Below are positions 30,764 to 37,198 of a stretch of DNA of 37,198 bases, one piece after another (the stretch's first letter is position 1; each line of letters begins with the position of its first letter). The position numbers and the translations under genes are program-made. The stretch spans positions 1 to 37,198 of the forward strand of contig JAEZYZ010000245.1 of assembly GCA_023418705.1 (NCBI GenBank), in the 5' to 3' direction. Below the pieces are notes generated by a model, which was given only the letters and a program-made list of their open reading frames with translations, made no database searches and was not told the DNA's origin. The DNA is from Pseudomonadota bacterium. Its GTDB lineage: Bacteria; Myxococcota_A; Polyangia; Polyangiales; Polyangiaceae.

Positions 30764-32176
30764 TTGAACGCGAAGCGACAGCGGTTTGCGCCGCGTGGAT
30801 CAGGGTCGTGCTGGATCGTCGTGCTCGGTTTCGGGGTCGCCGCCGCATGCGGCCGGGACGAGCCCGTCAAGGCGCAGAGCACCGCTCCGGAAGCCAAGCT
30901 GGGGCCGGACGCCGGCGTCGAGTCGCCGTCGGGCGACGAGCCGCGGCGCGACGGCGGGCCCTCACCCGACGCCGGGATGCCGGCGGATGCCGGGAAGGAG
31001 CCGAAGGAGGAGCCGGATGCGGACGCGGCGATCGTCCCCGAGCCGGAACCCGAGCCGCCCACCACCGCCGCGCTGACGTTCGAGCAGCTCTCGCTCGACG
31101 CCAAGCTCGCCACCGACTTCGCGCCCGTTCCAGGGACCCGCGACGAGCTGCTCGTGCTGTCCCAATCGGGCCAGGTGACGCACGTCGCGCTCGAGGCTGA
31201 CGCGACCAAGACGCTCTCGAGCGTCGAGCTGCCCGACGTCTACTTCGACGAAGGCTGCGGCCTCTTGAGCCTCACCTTCGATCCCGGCTTCGAACAGAAC
31301 CGCTACCTGTACATCGCCCGCTGCAGCGACGCGCAGACCAGCGTCCTCGCCCGTTACCGCTTTGCGGCCGGTGGCGGCTGGGAGACGACGGGGCGCGCCA
31401 TCTTGACGGTCACGTCCGACCAGGTGCCGGCGGAAGACTGGCACCGCTGGGGGTCGATGGGCTTCGAGCCCGACGGGGAGACGCTGTGGGTCCTGTTGGG
31501 CGACCTGTTCATTCGCAAGCTGGCGCAGGACGTGCGGCATCCAGCGGGTTCGCTGCTCCGCCTGCGCCCAAGTCGAGACGAAGCGGAGGAGACCTATACG
31601 CCGGCGCCCGACAACGCGGCCACCAAGCTGGCGGAGATGGCGGACGCCGATCCCCTCATCTACGCCCACGGGCTGCGCTCGCCGTTCAGGGGCGCGCGCG
31701 ACCAGCGAGGACGCTTTTGGGTCGGTGACGTCGGCCACTACGGGGCCGAGGAGGTCAATTTGATCACCGCTGCCGGCCAGAACCTGGGGTGGGCCACGCA
31801 CGAAGGCCCCTGCACGGAGAGCTGTGAGGGGCTGGTCGACCCGCTTTTGTCGTACGGCCGTTCGAGCGACGAACCGTACGTTCGCGAAGATCCCGAGACG
31901 GCTCCAGCGACCAAACGCGCCGTCTGGGTGGGGGCGGTGTACGAAGATCCCGCCGTTGATCGCTACTACGGGCTCTTGAACGACACGGTTATCTACGGGG
32001 ACCACTACACCGGGTGGGTGCGTGGGGTCCGCGTCGACGAAGACGGGAAGCTCATCGACGATCGCTCGCTCGGCAACTTGACGTCCGTTACCTCCGTGCG
32101 GCAGCTTTCGGACGGCTACCTGTATTTCTTGACCCTGCGGAAGGGCTTGTACCGCGCGGTACAGATCGTCGATTGA
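30764..32176 (+). CDS. PQQ-dependent sugar dehydrogenase-like lipoprotein (soluble aldose dehydrogenase fold)
   Basis: A 470-residue secreted protein. The signal ends in AAAC (Cys29); a Glu/Pro/Asp-rich stalk runs to about residue 100. The rest is a six-bladed propeller of the GSDH/YliI type: GLLSLTFDPGFEQNRYLYI, HRWGSMGFEPDGETLWV, HGLRSPFRGARDQRGRFWVGDVG, EEVNLITAAGQNLGW. In the family these blocks bind PQQ and calcium and oxidise aldoses at the periplasmic face. The start is TTG 30764 (or 30758) with a GGGAAAGG ribosome site, 16 bases after the cytochrome stop. It is co-transcribed with the cytochrome and with the GIY-YIG gene, whose start shares a base with its stop. Confidence 0.85.
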   Translation: MNAKRQRFAPRGSGSCWIVVLGFGVAAACGRDEPVKAQSTAPEAKLGPDAGVESPSGDEPRRDGGPSPDAGMPADAGKEPKEEPDADAAIVPEPEPEPPTTAALTFEQLSLDAKLATDFAPVPGTRDELLVLSQSGQVTHVALEADATKTLSSVELPDVYFDEGCGLLSLTFDPGFEQNRYLYIARCSDAQTSVLARYRFAAGGGWETTGRAILTVTSDQVPAEDWHRWGSMGFEPDGETLWVLLGDLFIRKLAQDVRHPAGSLLRLRPSRDEAEETYTPAPDNAATKLAEMADADPLIYAHGLRSPFRGARDQRGRFWVGDVGHYGAEEVNLITAAGQNLGWATHEGPCTESCEGLVDPLLSYGRSSDEPYVREDPETAPATKRAVWVGAVYEDPAVDRYYGLLNDTVIYGDHYTGWVRGVRVDEDGKLIDDRSLGNLTSVTSVRQLSDGYLYFLTLRKGLYRAVQIVD

Positions 32177-32481
32177 TGCAAGAGCGCTGGTTTCTGTACA
32201 TCGCGCGCTGCGCCGACGGCACGCTGTACACCGGCATCGCGCGGGACGTGGCGCGGCGCATCGCTGCGCACGACGCGGGGCGGGGCGCTCGCTACACCCG
32301 CGGCCGCGGTCCGCTCGAGCTATGCGTGACCCGCCGCTGCCAGTCGAAGGGTGAGGCGCTGCGTCTGGAGCTCGCCGTCAAGCGCCTGGGCCGCGACGAA
32401 AAAGAATGGCTGCTCCAAAAGCGCCGCCTCGCCGCGCTGGCCCGTCGCCTGGCCCGCGTCCAGGCCCTCTCAGGGCGCTGA
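32176..32481 (+). CDS. GIY-YIG nuclease-domain protein (UPF0213/YhbQ-like)
   Basis: A 101-residue protein made of a single GIY-YIG domain: WFLYIARCADGTLYTGIA supplies the GIY-like and YIG-like strands, followed by a conserved Arg in DVARRIAAHDAG and a Glu in GEALRLE, then the basic helix AVKRLGRDEKEWLL. The size and sequence fit the YhbQ/SLX1-like group, thought to act on DNA or RNA. ATG 32176 shares its first base with the TGA of the preceding gene, so it is translationally coupled. The 3' end overlaps the opposing Uma2 gene by 12 bases. Confidence 0.9.
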   Translation: MQERWFLYIARCADGTLYTGIARDVARRIAAHDAGRGARYTRGRGPLELCVTRRCQSKGEALRLELAVKRLGRDEKEWLLQKRRLAALARRLARVQALSGR

Positions 32482-33045
32482 GGGAGCGCGCGTCACCCAA
32501 AGCGGGCCGAGCTCGAGCTCGATGGCGTCGAAGGGCGGGATGCGGGCGCTGCCGTCGCCGGACCATGCGCCCAGCCGCGACCAGCGGCCCTCGACCAGCA
32601 CGAAGCTCTCGACCAAGTGGAGCTCGGGATCGACCAACCACAAATAACCGACCCCCTCGCGAGCGTAGACGTCCGCTTTTGGGCCCCGGTCGAAGCGACC
32701 GCTCCTGGGCGATAGCACCTCGCACGCCCAGTCTGGCGCCAGCGTGAAATACGGCGCATCGAGCGCCGGGACGCGTTCGGCGCGCCACCCCGCCAGATCG
32801 GGGACGAGCACGTCGTCGCCGAAATGCAGCTCCGGTTCGTCGACGAACACCCACCCGCCCGGTCCCCCGCGGCCGCGCTGGAACGCCGAGCCAAGATCGA
32901 TGCCGAGCCCGGACGCCGCGACCGCGTGCGGTCCAGCGGGCCGGGGCTGCAGGTGCAGCTCGCCGTCGACCAGCTCCGCGATGTGATGGGGCGGCGCCGC
33001 GAGCACGTCGGCGTAGGTCGCGCGCCGCTTCGCGGGGTGGGCCAT
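32470..33045 (-). CDS. Uma2 family (DUF820) putative restriction-endonuclease-fold protein
   Basis: A 191-residue protein with the Uma2 layout: YADVLAAPPHHIAELVDGEL at the start, then DVLVPDLAGWRAERVP (Asp83), WACEVLSPRS (Glu109) and KADVYAREGVGYLWLVDPE (Lys123), which together give the PD-(D/E)xK-type active-site residues. Uma2 proteins are widely duplicated in bacteria and their role is poorly known; nuclease activity is inferred from fold. It converges on the GIY-YIG gene, with a 12-base overlap. Divergent to the methyltransferase-like lipoprotein. Confidence 0.88.
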   Translation of the reverse strand: MAHPAKRRATYADVLAAPPHHIAELVDGELHLQPRPAGPHAVAASGLGIDLGSAFQRGRGGPGGWVFVDEPELHFGDDVLVPDLAGWRAERVPALDAPYFTLAPDWACEVLSPRSGRFDRGPKADVYAREGVGYLWLVDPELHLVESFVLVEGRWSRLGAWSGDGSARIPPFDAIELELGPLWVTRAPSAP

Positions 33046-33171
33046 GCCAAAAGAATGCGGCAGATGCCCGCGCCCGTCCAGGTCCCGCCGCGCGCTGGGT
33101 GGGTGGCTCGGTGGCGGGCGCGATGGCCAAGAGCGGTTTGCAAATCCGGCCTCATCGCGTATGGGGGCCCC

Positions 33172-34221
33172 ATGAAAGCCATTCTATTTGCGCTCCCCCT
33201 CTCCCTGCTCCCGCTCGCCTGCGCCTCCGGCGGCAGCGAGCCGGTCCAGGCGCCCCCGCCGCCCCCCCCAGCGCCGGCCGCTCCTCCAGCGGCCGCGGCG
33301 CCCGAGCCCGCCGAGCCGGCGCCGACGGCCGAAGAAGTCGCGGCCGCCGAAGCGGCGCAGCGCCAGCAAGCCGAATGGCAGCAGATGGAAGCGGCGGCCC
33401 AGGCCGAGCAGGCCCGCTTCACGCCCGAGCTCCGGCAGGAGGTCCAGGCGCTGGCGAACACCAAGTGGGAAACCTCCCGCGCGGGGCTGCAGAAGATCCT
33501 GAGCAGCAACCACAGAAGGCCCGGGCACGCCGCGCGCGACCCGTTCCGCCACCCGCTCGAGACGCTCGAGTTCTTCGGCCTCAAGCCCACGATGAGCGTG
33601 CTCGAATACGGTCCGGGCGAGGGCTGGTACACCGAGCTCCTGGCGCCGCTGCTCGCTCAGCGGGGCAGCCTGGCCGTGACGGTGACGGATCCGAACGGCC
33701 CGCGAGAGGACCGCAGCACCTTCTATGGACGGCGCACGCAGCTGATGCTCGACAAGTCCCCCGAGCTGTTCGGCAAGGTCGACCGGGTCGTGGTCGACGG
33801 GAAGCAGCCGTCGCTCGACGCGGAAGGCAAATACGATCTGGTGCTCGTCATCCGCGGCATGCACGGGTGGGCACGCCAGGGGAAGACCGCCACCTGGCTC
33901 GGCGAGATCCACCAGGCGTTGAAGCCCGGCGGCGTGCTCGGCGTGGTGCAGCACCGGGCGGCCGCCGGCGCCGATCCGCAGACCAGCGCCGAGGGCGGCT
34001 ATCTGCCGGAGGCCTGGGTGATCGAGCAGGTGCAAGCGGCCGGCTTCAAGCTCCAGGCCAAGTCCGAGGTGAACGCCAACCCCAAGGACACCAAGGACCA
34101 TCCCGACGGCGTCTGGAGCCTGCCGCCGACCCTTCGTCAGGGCGACGTCGACCGAGCCAAGTACGAGGCCATCGGCGAGAGCGACCGCATGACGCTCAAG
34201 TTCGTCAAGACGGCGAAGTGA
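33172..34221 (+). CDS. Exported class I methyltransferase-like lipoprotein (COG4798-type)
   Basis: A 349-residue protein from ATG 33172. The signal ends in PLAC (Cys17), followed by a Pro/Ala linker and a Glu/Ala/Gln-rich helical stretch (55-95). The fold that follows, RDPFRHPLETLEFFGLKP then VLEYGPGEGWYTELLAPLL (motif I, about 143-161), VTVTDPNG, and YDLVLVIRGMHGW, is the SAM-dependent methyltransferase of the predicted COG4798 type. This group often carries a signal peptide, which is puzzling because S-adenosylmethionine is cytosolic. Its substrate is unknown. A possible -35/-10 pair (TTGCAA, 16 bases, TATGGG at about 33137-33166) lies very close to the start. Confidence 0.82.
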   Translation: MKAILFALPLSLLPLACASGGSEPVQAPPPPPPAPAAPPAAAAPEPAEPAPTAEEVAAAEAAQRQQAEWQQMEAAAQAEQARFTPELRQEVQALANTKWETSRAGLQKILSSNHRRPGHAARDPFRHPLETLEFFGLKPTMSVLEYGPGEGWYTELLAPLLAQRGSLAVTVTDPNGPREDRSTFYGRRTQLMLDKSPELFGKVDRVVVDGKQPSLDAEGKYDLVLVIRGMHGWARQGKTATWLGEIHQALKPGGVLGVVQHRAAAGADPQTSAEGGYLPEAWVIEQVQAAGFKLQAKSEVNANPKDTKDHPDGVWSLPPTLRQGDVDRAKYEAIGESDRMTLKFVKTAK

Positions 34222-34246
34222 GCGGCCGCGGTCTTTCCGGCAAGCT

Positions 34247-35104
34247 TCAGGGTCGTCGCGTCAGCTGCTGAGCGCAGACCAGGAACGAGCGGTCGGGCCC
34301 GACCTGCCAGTGCCAGGCGTCTTTCGGAGGCGCCAGCTGCACCGTCCGACACAAGAACGGATCCTCGCGCACCGACCACTCCAAGAACGCGGGCTCCACC
34401 GCGTGGATCAGAAACCGCCTGCGGGCCAGCTCCTGAAGCAGCGCGAGCGGTGCCAGCGTCGGCTCGGCACCGCTCGTCGCGATCATCTCGTCCGACGCCA
34501 CGTCGTTGATCAGGAGCCCGAGGCTCGCTGGGGCGAGCAGCTGCGCGACGGTGCGCAGGTGCACCAGGTTGAGCAGCTGGCGCACTGGCTCGAACAGCCG
34601 GTGCTTGTCCGAGAGCACGTTGAGCATCGCGAAGTGGAGCTGCGACAACACGCAGGCCGAAATCACCACGTCGAAGGGCCCGGGGAGGCCCTTGGCGACC
34701 TGGCTCGAGGCGGCGCCAGGCCACGCCATGAGCTCCTGCGGAGTGACCTCCATGCGCTTCCAGGCGTCGACCCGCTCGAGCGCGCCCGTCAGATCGACGG
34801 GCGCGTGCGCGTGCAGCCGAGCTCGGACCCCCTCATCCCGCCGCTCACAGGCGCGCGCGAGCGCGGCGGCGTCTAGATCGACCAGATGGATCTCCGCGAA
34901 GCGGCCGCCAAGCTCGGCCAGATCCAGGTCGTAGCAGTTGCCGGCGCCGAGCACGCACAGCCGCGGCGCGGGGCCCAGCTTGGCGGCGGCGTCCAGCGCA
35001 AGCGCCGTGACGCGCTGCCGATGCCCCTCGAAAAAAGCGAAGTGGTCGATGGAGCTCTGGTTGGTGGCCTTCTGTTCCTCGATCTGAGCGTGCGCCGACG
35101 ACAT
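34247..35104 (-). CDS. Cytoplasmic methyltransferase-like protein
   Basis: A 285-residue protein with a Rossmann-type core: motif I CVLGAGNCYDLDL (50-62), the acidic end of strand 2 in EIHLVDLD (71-78), VDLTGALE, and motif IV-like FDVVISACVLSQLHF. No signal peptide. The first helix region (INQSSIDHF-like, residues 15-30) and long C-terminal part do not resemble a methyltransferase I can name. The gene converges on the exported methyltransferase-like gene, with a 25-base gap. A SAM-binding role is likely; substrate unknown. Confidence 0.72.
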   Translation of the reverse strand: MSSAHAQIEEQKATNQSSIDHFAFFEGHRQRVTALALDAAAKLGPAPRLCVLGAGNCYDLDLAELGGRFAEIHLVDLDAAALARACERRDEGVRARLHAHAPVDLTGALERVDAWKRMEVTPQELMAWPGAASSQVAKGLPGPFDVVISACVLSQLHFAMLNVLSDKHRLFEPVRQLLNLVHLRTVAQLLAPASLGLLINDVASDEMIATSGAEPTLAPLALLQELARRRFLIHAVEPAFLEWSVREDPFLCRTVQLAPPKDAWHWQVGPDRSFLVCAQQLTRRP

Positions 35105-35191
35105 CTACAGCATTGTACGGCGACGAACCCCGACAATCTAGGCAGGGCGCCGCGAGCCCGTGCGCGGCGTGCGCGGCAACCTGTGGCGCGC

Positions 35192-37198
35192 TCAGGGGGC
35201 CGCTTCGTAGGCGCCCATGTCGACCACGCCGCCCTGGACGCGCGCGTGATCGTCCAGATCCAGCGGGAGCGCTTCGCCAATGTCCTCGTCGGCGTCCAGA
35301 TCCGCGGCGTCGGCCGGCAGCTCGGCGTTGCTGCCGGTGCCGATGCTCGGCGATCCGCTGCGCAGCCTCAGGTCGAGCGCCTCACGTAGTGTGCTCACGA
35401 ACAGCGGGTCCGCGTCGATGTTGCCATCCGTGCCGTTGAAGCCCGTGCCCTGCACGTTGCTGTACCGGACGGTGGTGGTGCTCGTCGCGTAGTTGAAAAT
35501 GACGTGGCCTTCGACCCCGGCGGTGTTGCCCCAGAAGATGTCGTTGACGAACGTGGACGTGCTGTAGCGGTTGTAGACGGCTCCCCCATTGTCCTGCGCG
35601 TGGTTGCCATAGAAGGTGCTGTTCGCCACGAGCACGGCCCCGTTCGACGTCGTCGTGTTGTTGTAGATCGCGCCGCCGTGATCCCCGGCTTCGTTGGCGA
35701 TGAACAGGCAGTTGGCCGCCTGCAGCTCGCCGGAGCTGAACACCGCGCCGCCGTTCCCGTAGTGGCTCGCACTGGGCCCGACGGCGGCGTTGCCTTCGAA
35801 CGTCGCGTTGACCAGGGCCACGTCCGCGCCCGTCTCGAAGAACACGGCGCCGCCACGGATCGTGCTGCCGCCCGCGGTGACTTGGTTCTCCGTGAAGCGC
35901 GTGCGCACGATGGTGGTGACGCCGCCGGCCTGCAGGGCGCCGCCGTGCGCCACCCCGCCGCCGTCGATGGTATTTCCGGTGAAGGTCCCCCCTTCGATCT
36001 CCAGGGCAGCGCTCGCGAAGATGGCGCCCCCACGGGCCTCGAAGCTGGTCACCTTGTTGCCGGTGAAGACGCTGTCACGCACCACGAGCTCGTCGGAGGC
36101 GCGGATCGCGCCGCCGGCGCTGGTGGAGCTGCCGTTCCCCACCTGGTTGTCGGCGAAGGTGCAGTGCTCGAGGACGAGCGGATCGCTGGCGTAAACGGCC
36201 CCCCCGGCCCCCGCGCCGGTGACCCGGTTGCCTTCGAAGCGCGTGTGGCGGATGTGGCCCGGACCGGTCGAATAGATCGCTCCCCCCTGTCCTTCCTGCG
36301 CGCTGTTGTTCGAAAAGCGGCTGTTTTGAACGGTCAGCGCCCCGGAATCCACCCTGATGGCGCCGCCGCGCGGGGTCACCAGGGTGTCGGGCACCACCAC
36401 CCGATTGTCGACGAAGGTGCTGTCGTCGACGAACAGATCGCAATCGTCCAAAACGCCAATGGCGGCGCCCTCCCGAGCGACGTTGTCGGTGAAGGTCACG
36501 CGGGAGACTGTGAACGTTCCCGCTTCACAACGCAGGCCAGCGCCGTTGACGCCCCCCCGAGTATCGTACCCCCGGGTGATCGTCACCCCGTCCAGGAGCG
36601 CCCCGTCGGCCGAGGTGACCACGTGGTACAGGTTGTCGGTGTTGGTTTCGGCGCCGATCTCACCGCTGATGATCGTCGGGTTGGCCTCGAGGTCGCGCGC
36701 GGACGGTGCCGTCTCGCCGCCGGCGAAGCCGCCGTACACGGCGATGCCTTCGCGCATCTGCAGCGTCGCGTAGCGAGCGGCCGAGAACGGATCCGCCTTG
36801 TAGGTCGGGAAGTACGTGCCCTCGGCGACCCACACGTCGCACTGGCCGGCGTCGGCGAACGCCGCCTCGATCCCCGCCTGAATCGTGGCCTTGGCGAGCG
36901 CCCAGCTCCGCCCGCTGTTCCCATCGCTGCCACCCGCGTGATCCACGTACACGACGCAGCTCTCGCAGTCGTCGCCCGTCGATCCCTCCGGGCACCCGCC
37001 GGTCCCGCCGCTGCCGGCCATGCCGCCGCTTCCGCCCGTACCGCCCGATCCGTCTCCTCCAGAGCTGCCTGCCATGCCGCCGCCGCCTGGAGCTCCCGCC
37101 GTGCCGCCGTCGCCCGGGACCCCCGCCATGCCGCCGCCCGAAGCCCCCGCCATGCCGCCGCCGCCCGGAGCTCCCGCCGTGCCGCCGTCGCCCGGAGC
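35192..37198 (-). CDS. Secreted parallel beta-helix protein with anchor-Q-type C-terminus (partial, 5' end outside window)
   Basis: At least 668 codons are open to the right edge of the window, so the signal peptide is not seen. The first 70 visible residues are Gly/Met/Ala/Ser/Pro low-complexity linker, then ESCVVYVDHAGGSDGNSGRSWALAKATIQ (across about 72-105), the entry motif of right-handed beta-helix proteins. About twenty rungs follow with repeated F-x-x-N-x-(A/V) and G-G-A-(I/V)-(Y/F)-x-S/T patterns. The C-terminus (DLRLRSGSPSIGTGS then VDMGAYE) is the choice-of-anchor Q domain, a surface-sorting or anchoring signature. It is probably an extracellular adhesin or polysaccharide-binding protein. 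The relative at the left window edge lacks all rungs. Confidence 0.88.
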   Translation of the reverse strand, partial: APGDGGTAGAPGGGGMAGASGGGMAGVPGDGGTAGAPGGGGMAGSSGGDGSGGTGGSGGMAGSGGTGGCPEGSTGDDCESCVVYVDHAGGSDGNSGRSWALAKATIQAGIEAAFADAGQCDVWVAEGTYFPTYKADPFSAARYATLQMREGIAVYGGFAGGETAPSARDLEANPTIISGEIGAETNTDNLYHVVTSADGALLDGVTITRGYDTRGGVNGAGLRCEAGTFTVSRVTFTDNVAREGAAIGVLDDCDLFVDDSTFVDNRVVVPDTLVTPRGGAIRVDSGALTVQNSRFSNNSAQEGQGGAIYSTGPGHIRHTRFEGNRVTGAGAGGAVYASDPLVLEHCTFADNQVGNGSSTSAGGAIRASDELVVRDSVFTGNKVTSFEARGGAIFASAALEIEGGTFTGNTIDGGGVAHGGALQAGGVTTIVRTRFTENQVTAGGSTIRGGAVFFETGADVALVNATFEGNAAVGPSASHYGNGGAVFSSGELQAANCLFIANEAGDHGGAIYNNTTTSNGAVLVANSTFYGNHAQDNGGAVYNRYSTSTFVNDIFWGNTAGVEGHVIFNYATSTTTVRYSNVQGTGFNGTDGNIDADPLFVSTLREALDLRLRSGSPSIGTGSNAELPADAADLDADEDIGEALPLDLDDHARVQGGVVDMGAYEAAP

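Noticed and set aside
32176..33045. GIY-YIG plus Uma2 as a defence or mobile nuclease pair
   Set aside because: They converge with overlapping ends rather than forming an operon, both families are common housekeeping or orphan genes, and no other defence genes are near.

Overview
The window is about 37 kb of GC-rich DNA and reads like a chromosomal accessory region of a myxobacterium-type organism (Myxococcota, probably the Polyangiales side). The support is family-level only: many Sec/lipoprotein-type secreted proteins with Gly/Ala/Thr-rich linkers, calcium-binding EGF repeats with a discoidin (F5/8C) domain, Kelch repeats, parallel beta-helix proteins with an anchor-Q-type C-terminus, cysteine-rich lipoproteins, a hybrid histidine kinase and a good sigma-54-type promoter. 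I see no rRNA, tRNA, CRISPR array, complete insertion sequence, phage module or biosynthetic cluster, and no clear defence system.

Layout. 1-286: 3' fragment of a secreted beta-helix gene. 353-3344: histidine kinase with a degenerate ATP-binding domain, overlapping single-domain response regulator, then a multi-pass membrane protein (all +). 3415-7259 (-): coupled operon of a lipoprotein glutaminase, an outer-membrane porin and a secreted amidohydrolase. 7437-8764 (+): split ThrE-type amino-acid exporter. 8761-10179 (-): a second beta-barrel protein. 10517-12592 (-): hybrid histidine kinase. 12697-14737 (-): lemA plus two TPM-domain genes. 14796-19850 (-): three secreted proteins (LamG, EGF+F5/8C, Cys-repeat+Kelch). 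20002-22808: F420-type NADP oxidoreductase, then a LysR regulator divergent from an atypical SDR. 22913-24154 (-): SLC13/ArsB-type transporter. 24268-25764 (-): FAD aromatic monooxygenase. 25997-26615: exact 43-bp direct repeats around a small orphan gene, the right copy opening a broken gene. 26719-28789 (+): three lipoproteins. 28949-29494 (+): HExxH protein. 29719-32481 (+): diheme cytochrome lipoprotein, PQQ-type sugar dehydrogenase lipoprotein and GIY-YIG protein in tight series. 32470-33045 (-): Uma2-family protein. 33172-34221 (+): exported methyltransferase-like lipoprotein. 34247-35104 (-): cytoplasmic methyltransferase-like protein. 35192-37198 (-): beta-helix adhesin-like protein, open at the window end.

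How the parts may work together. The clearest functional block is 3.4-10.2 kb: a periplasmic or outer-membrane glutaminase translationally coupled to a porin, next to a two-subunit amino-acid exporter and a second barrel, which suggests handling of glutamine/glutamate or small amides across the envelope. A second block at 29.7-32.2 kb looks like a periplasmic sugar oxidation couple (PQQ enzyme plus diheme cytochrome). The middle is dominated by eukaryote-like cell-surface proteins. The least explained structure is the 43-bp direct-repeat pair, which looks like the footprint of a small insertion carrying one promoter and one gene.
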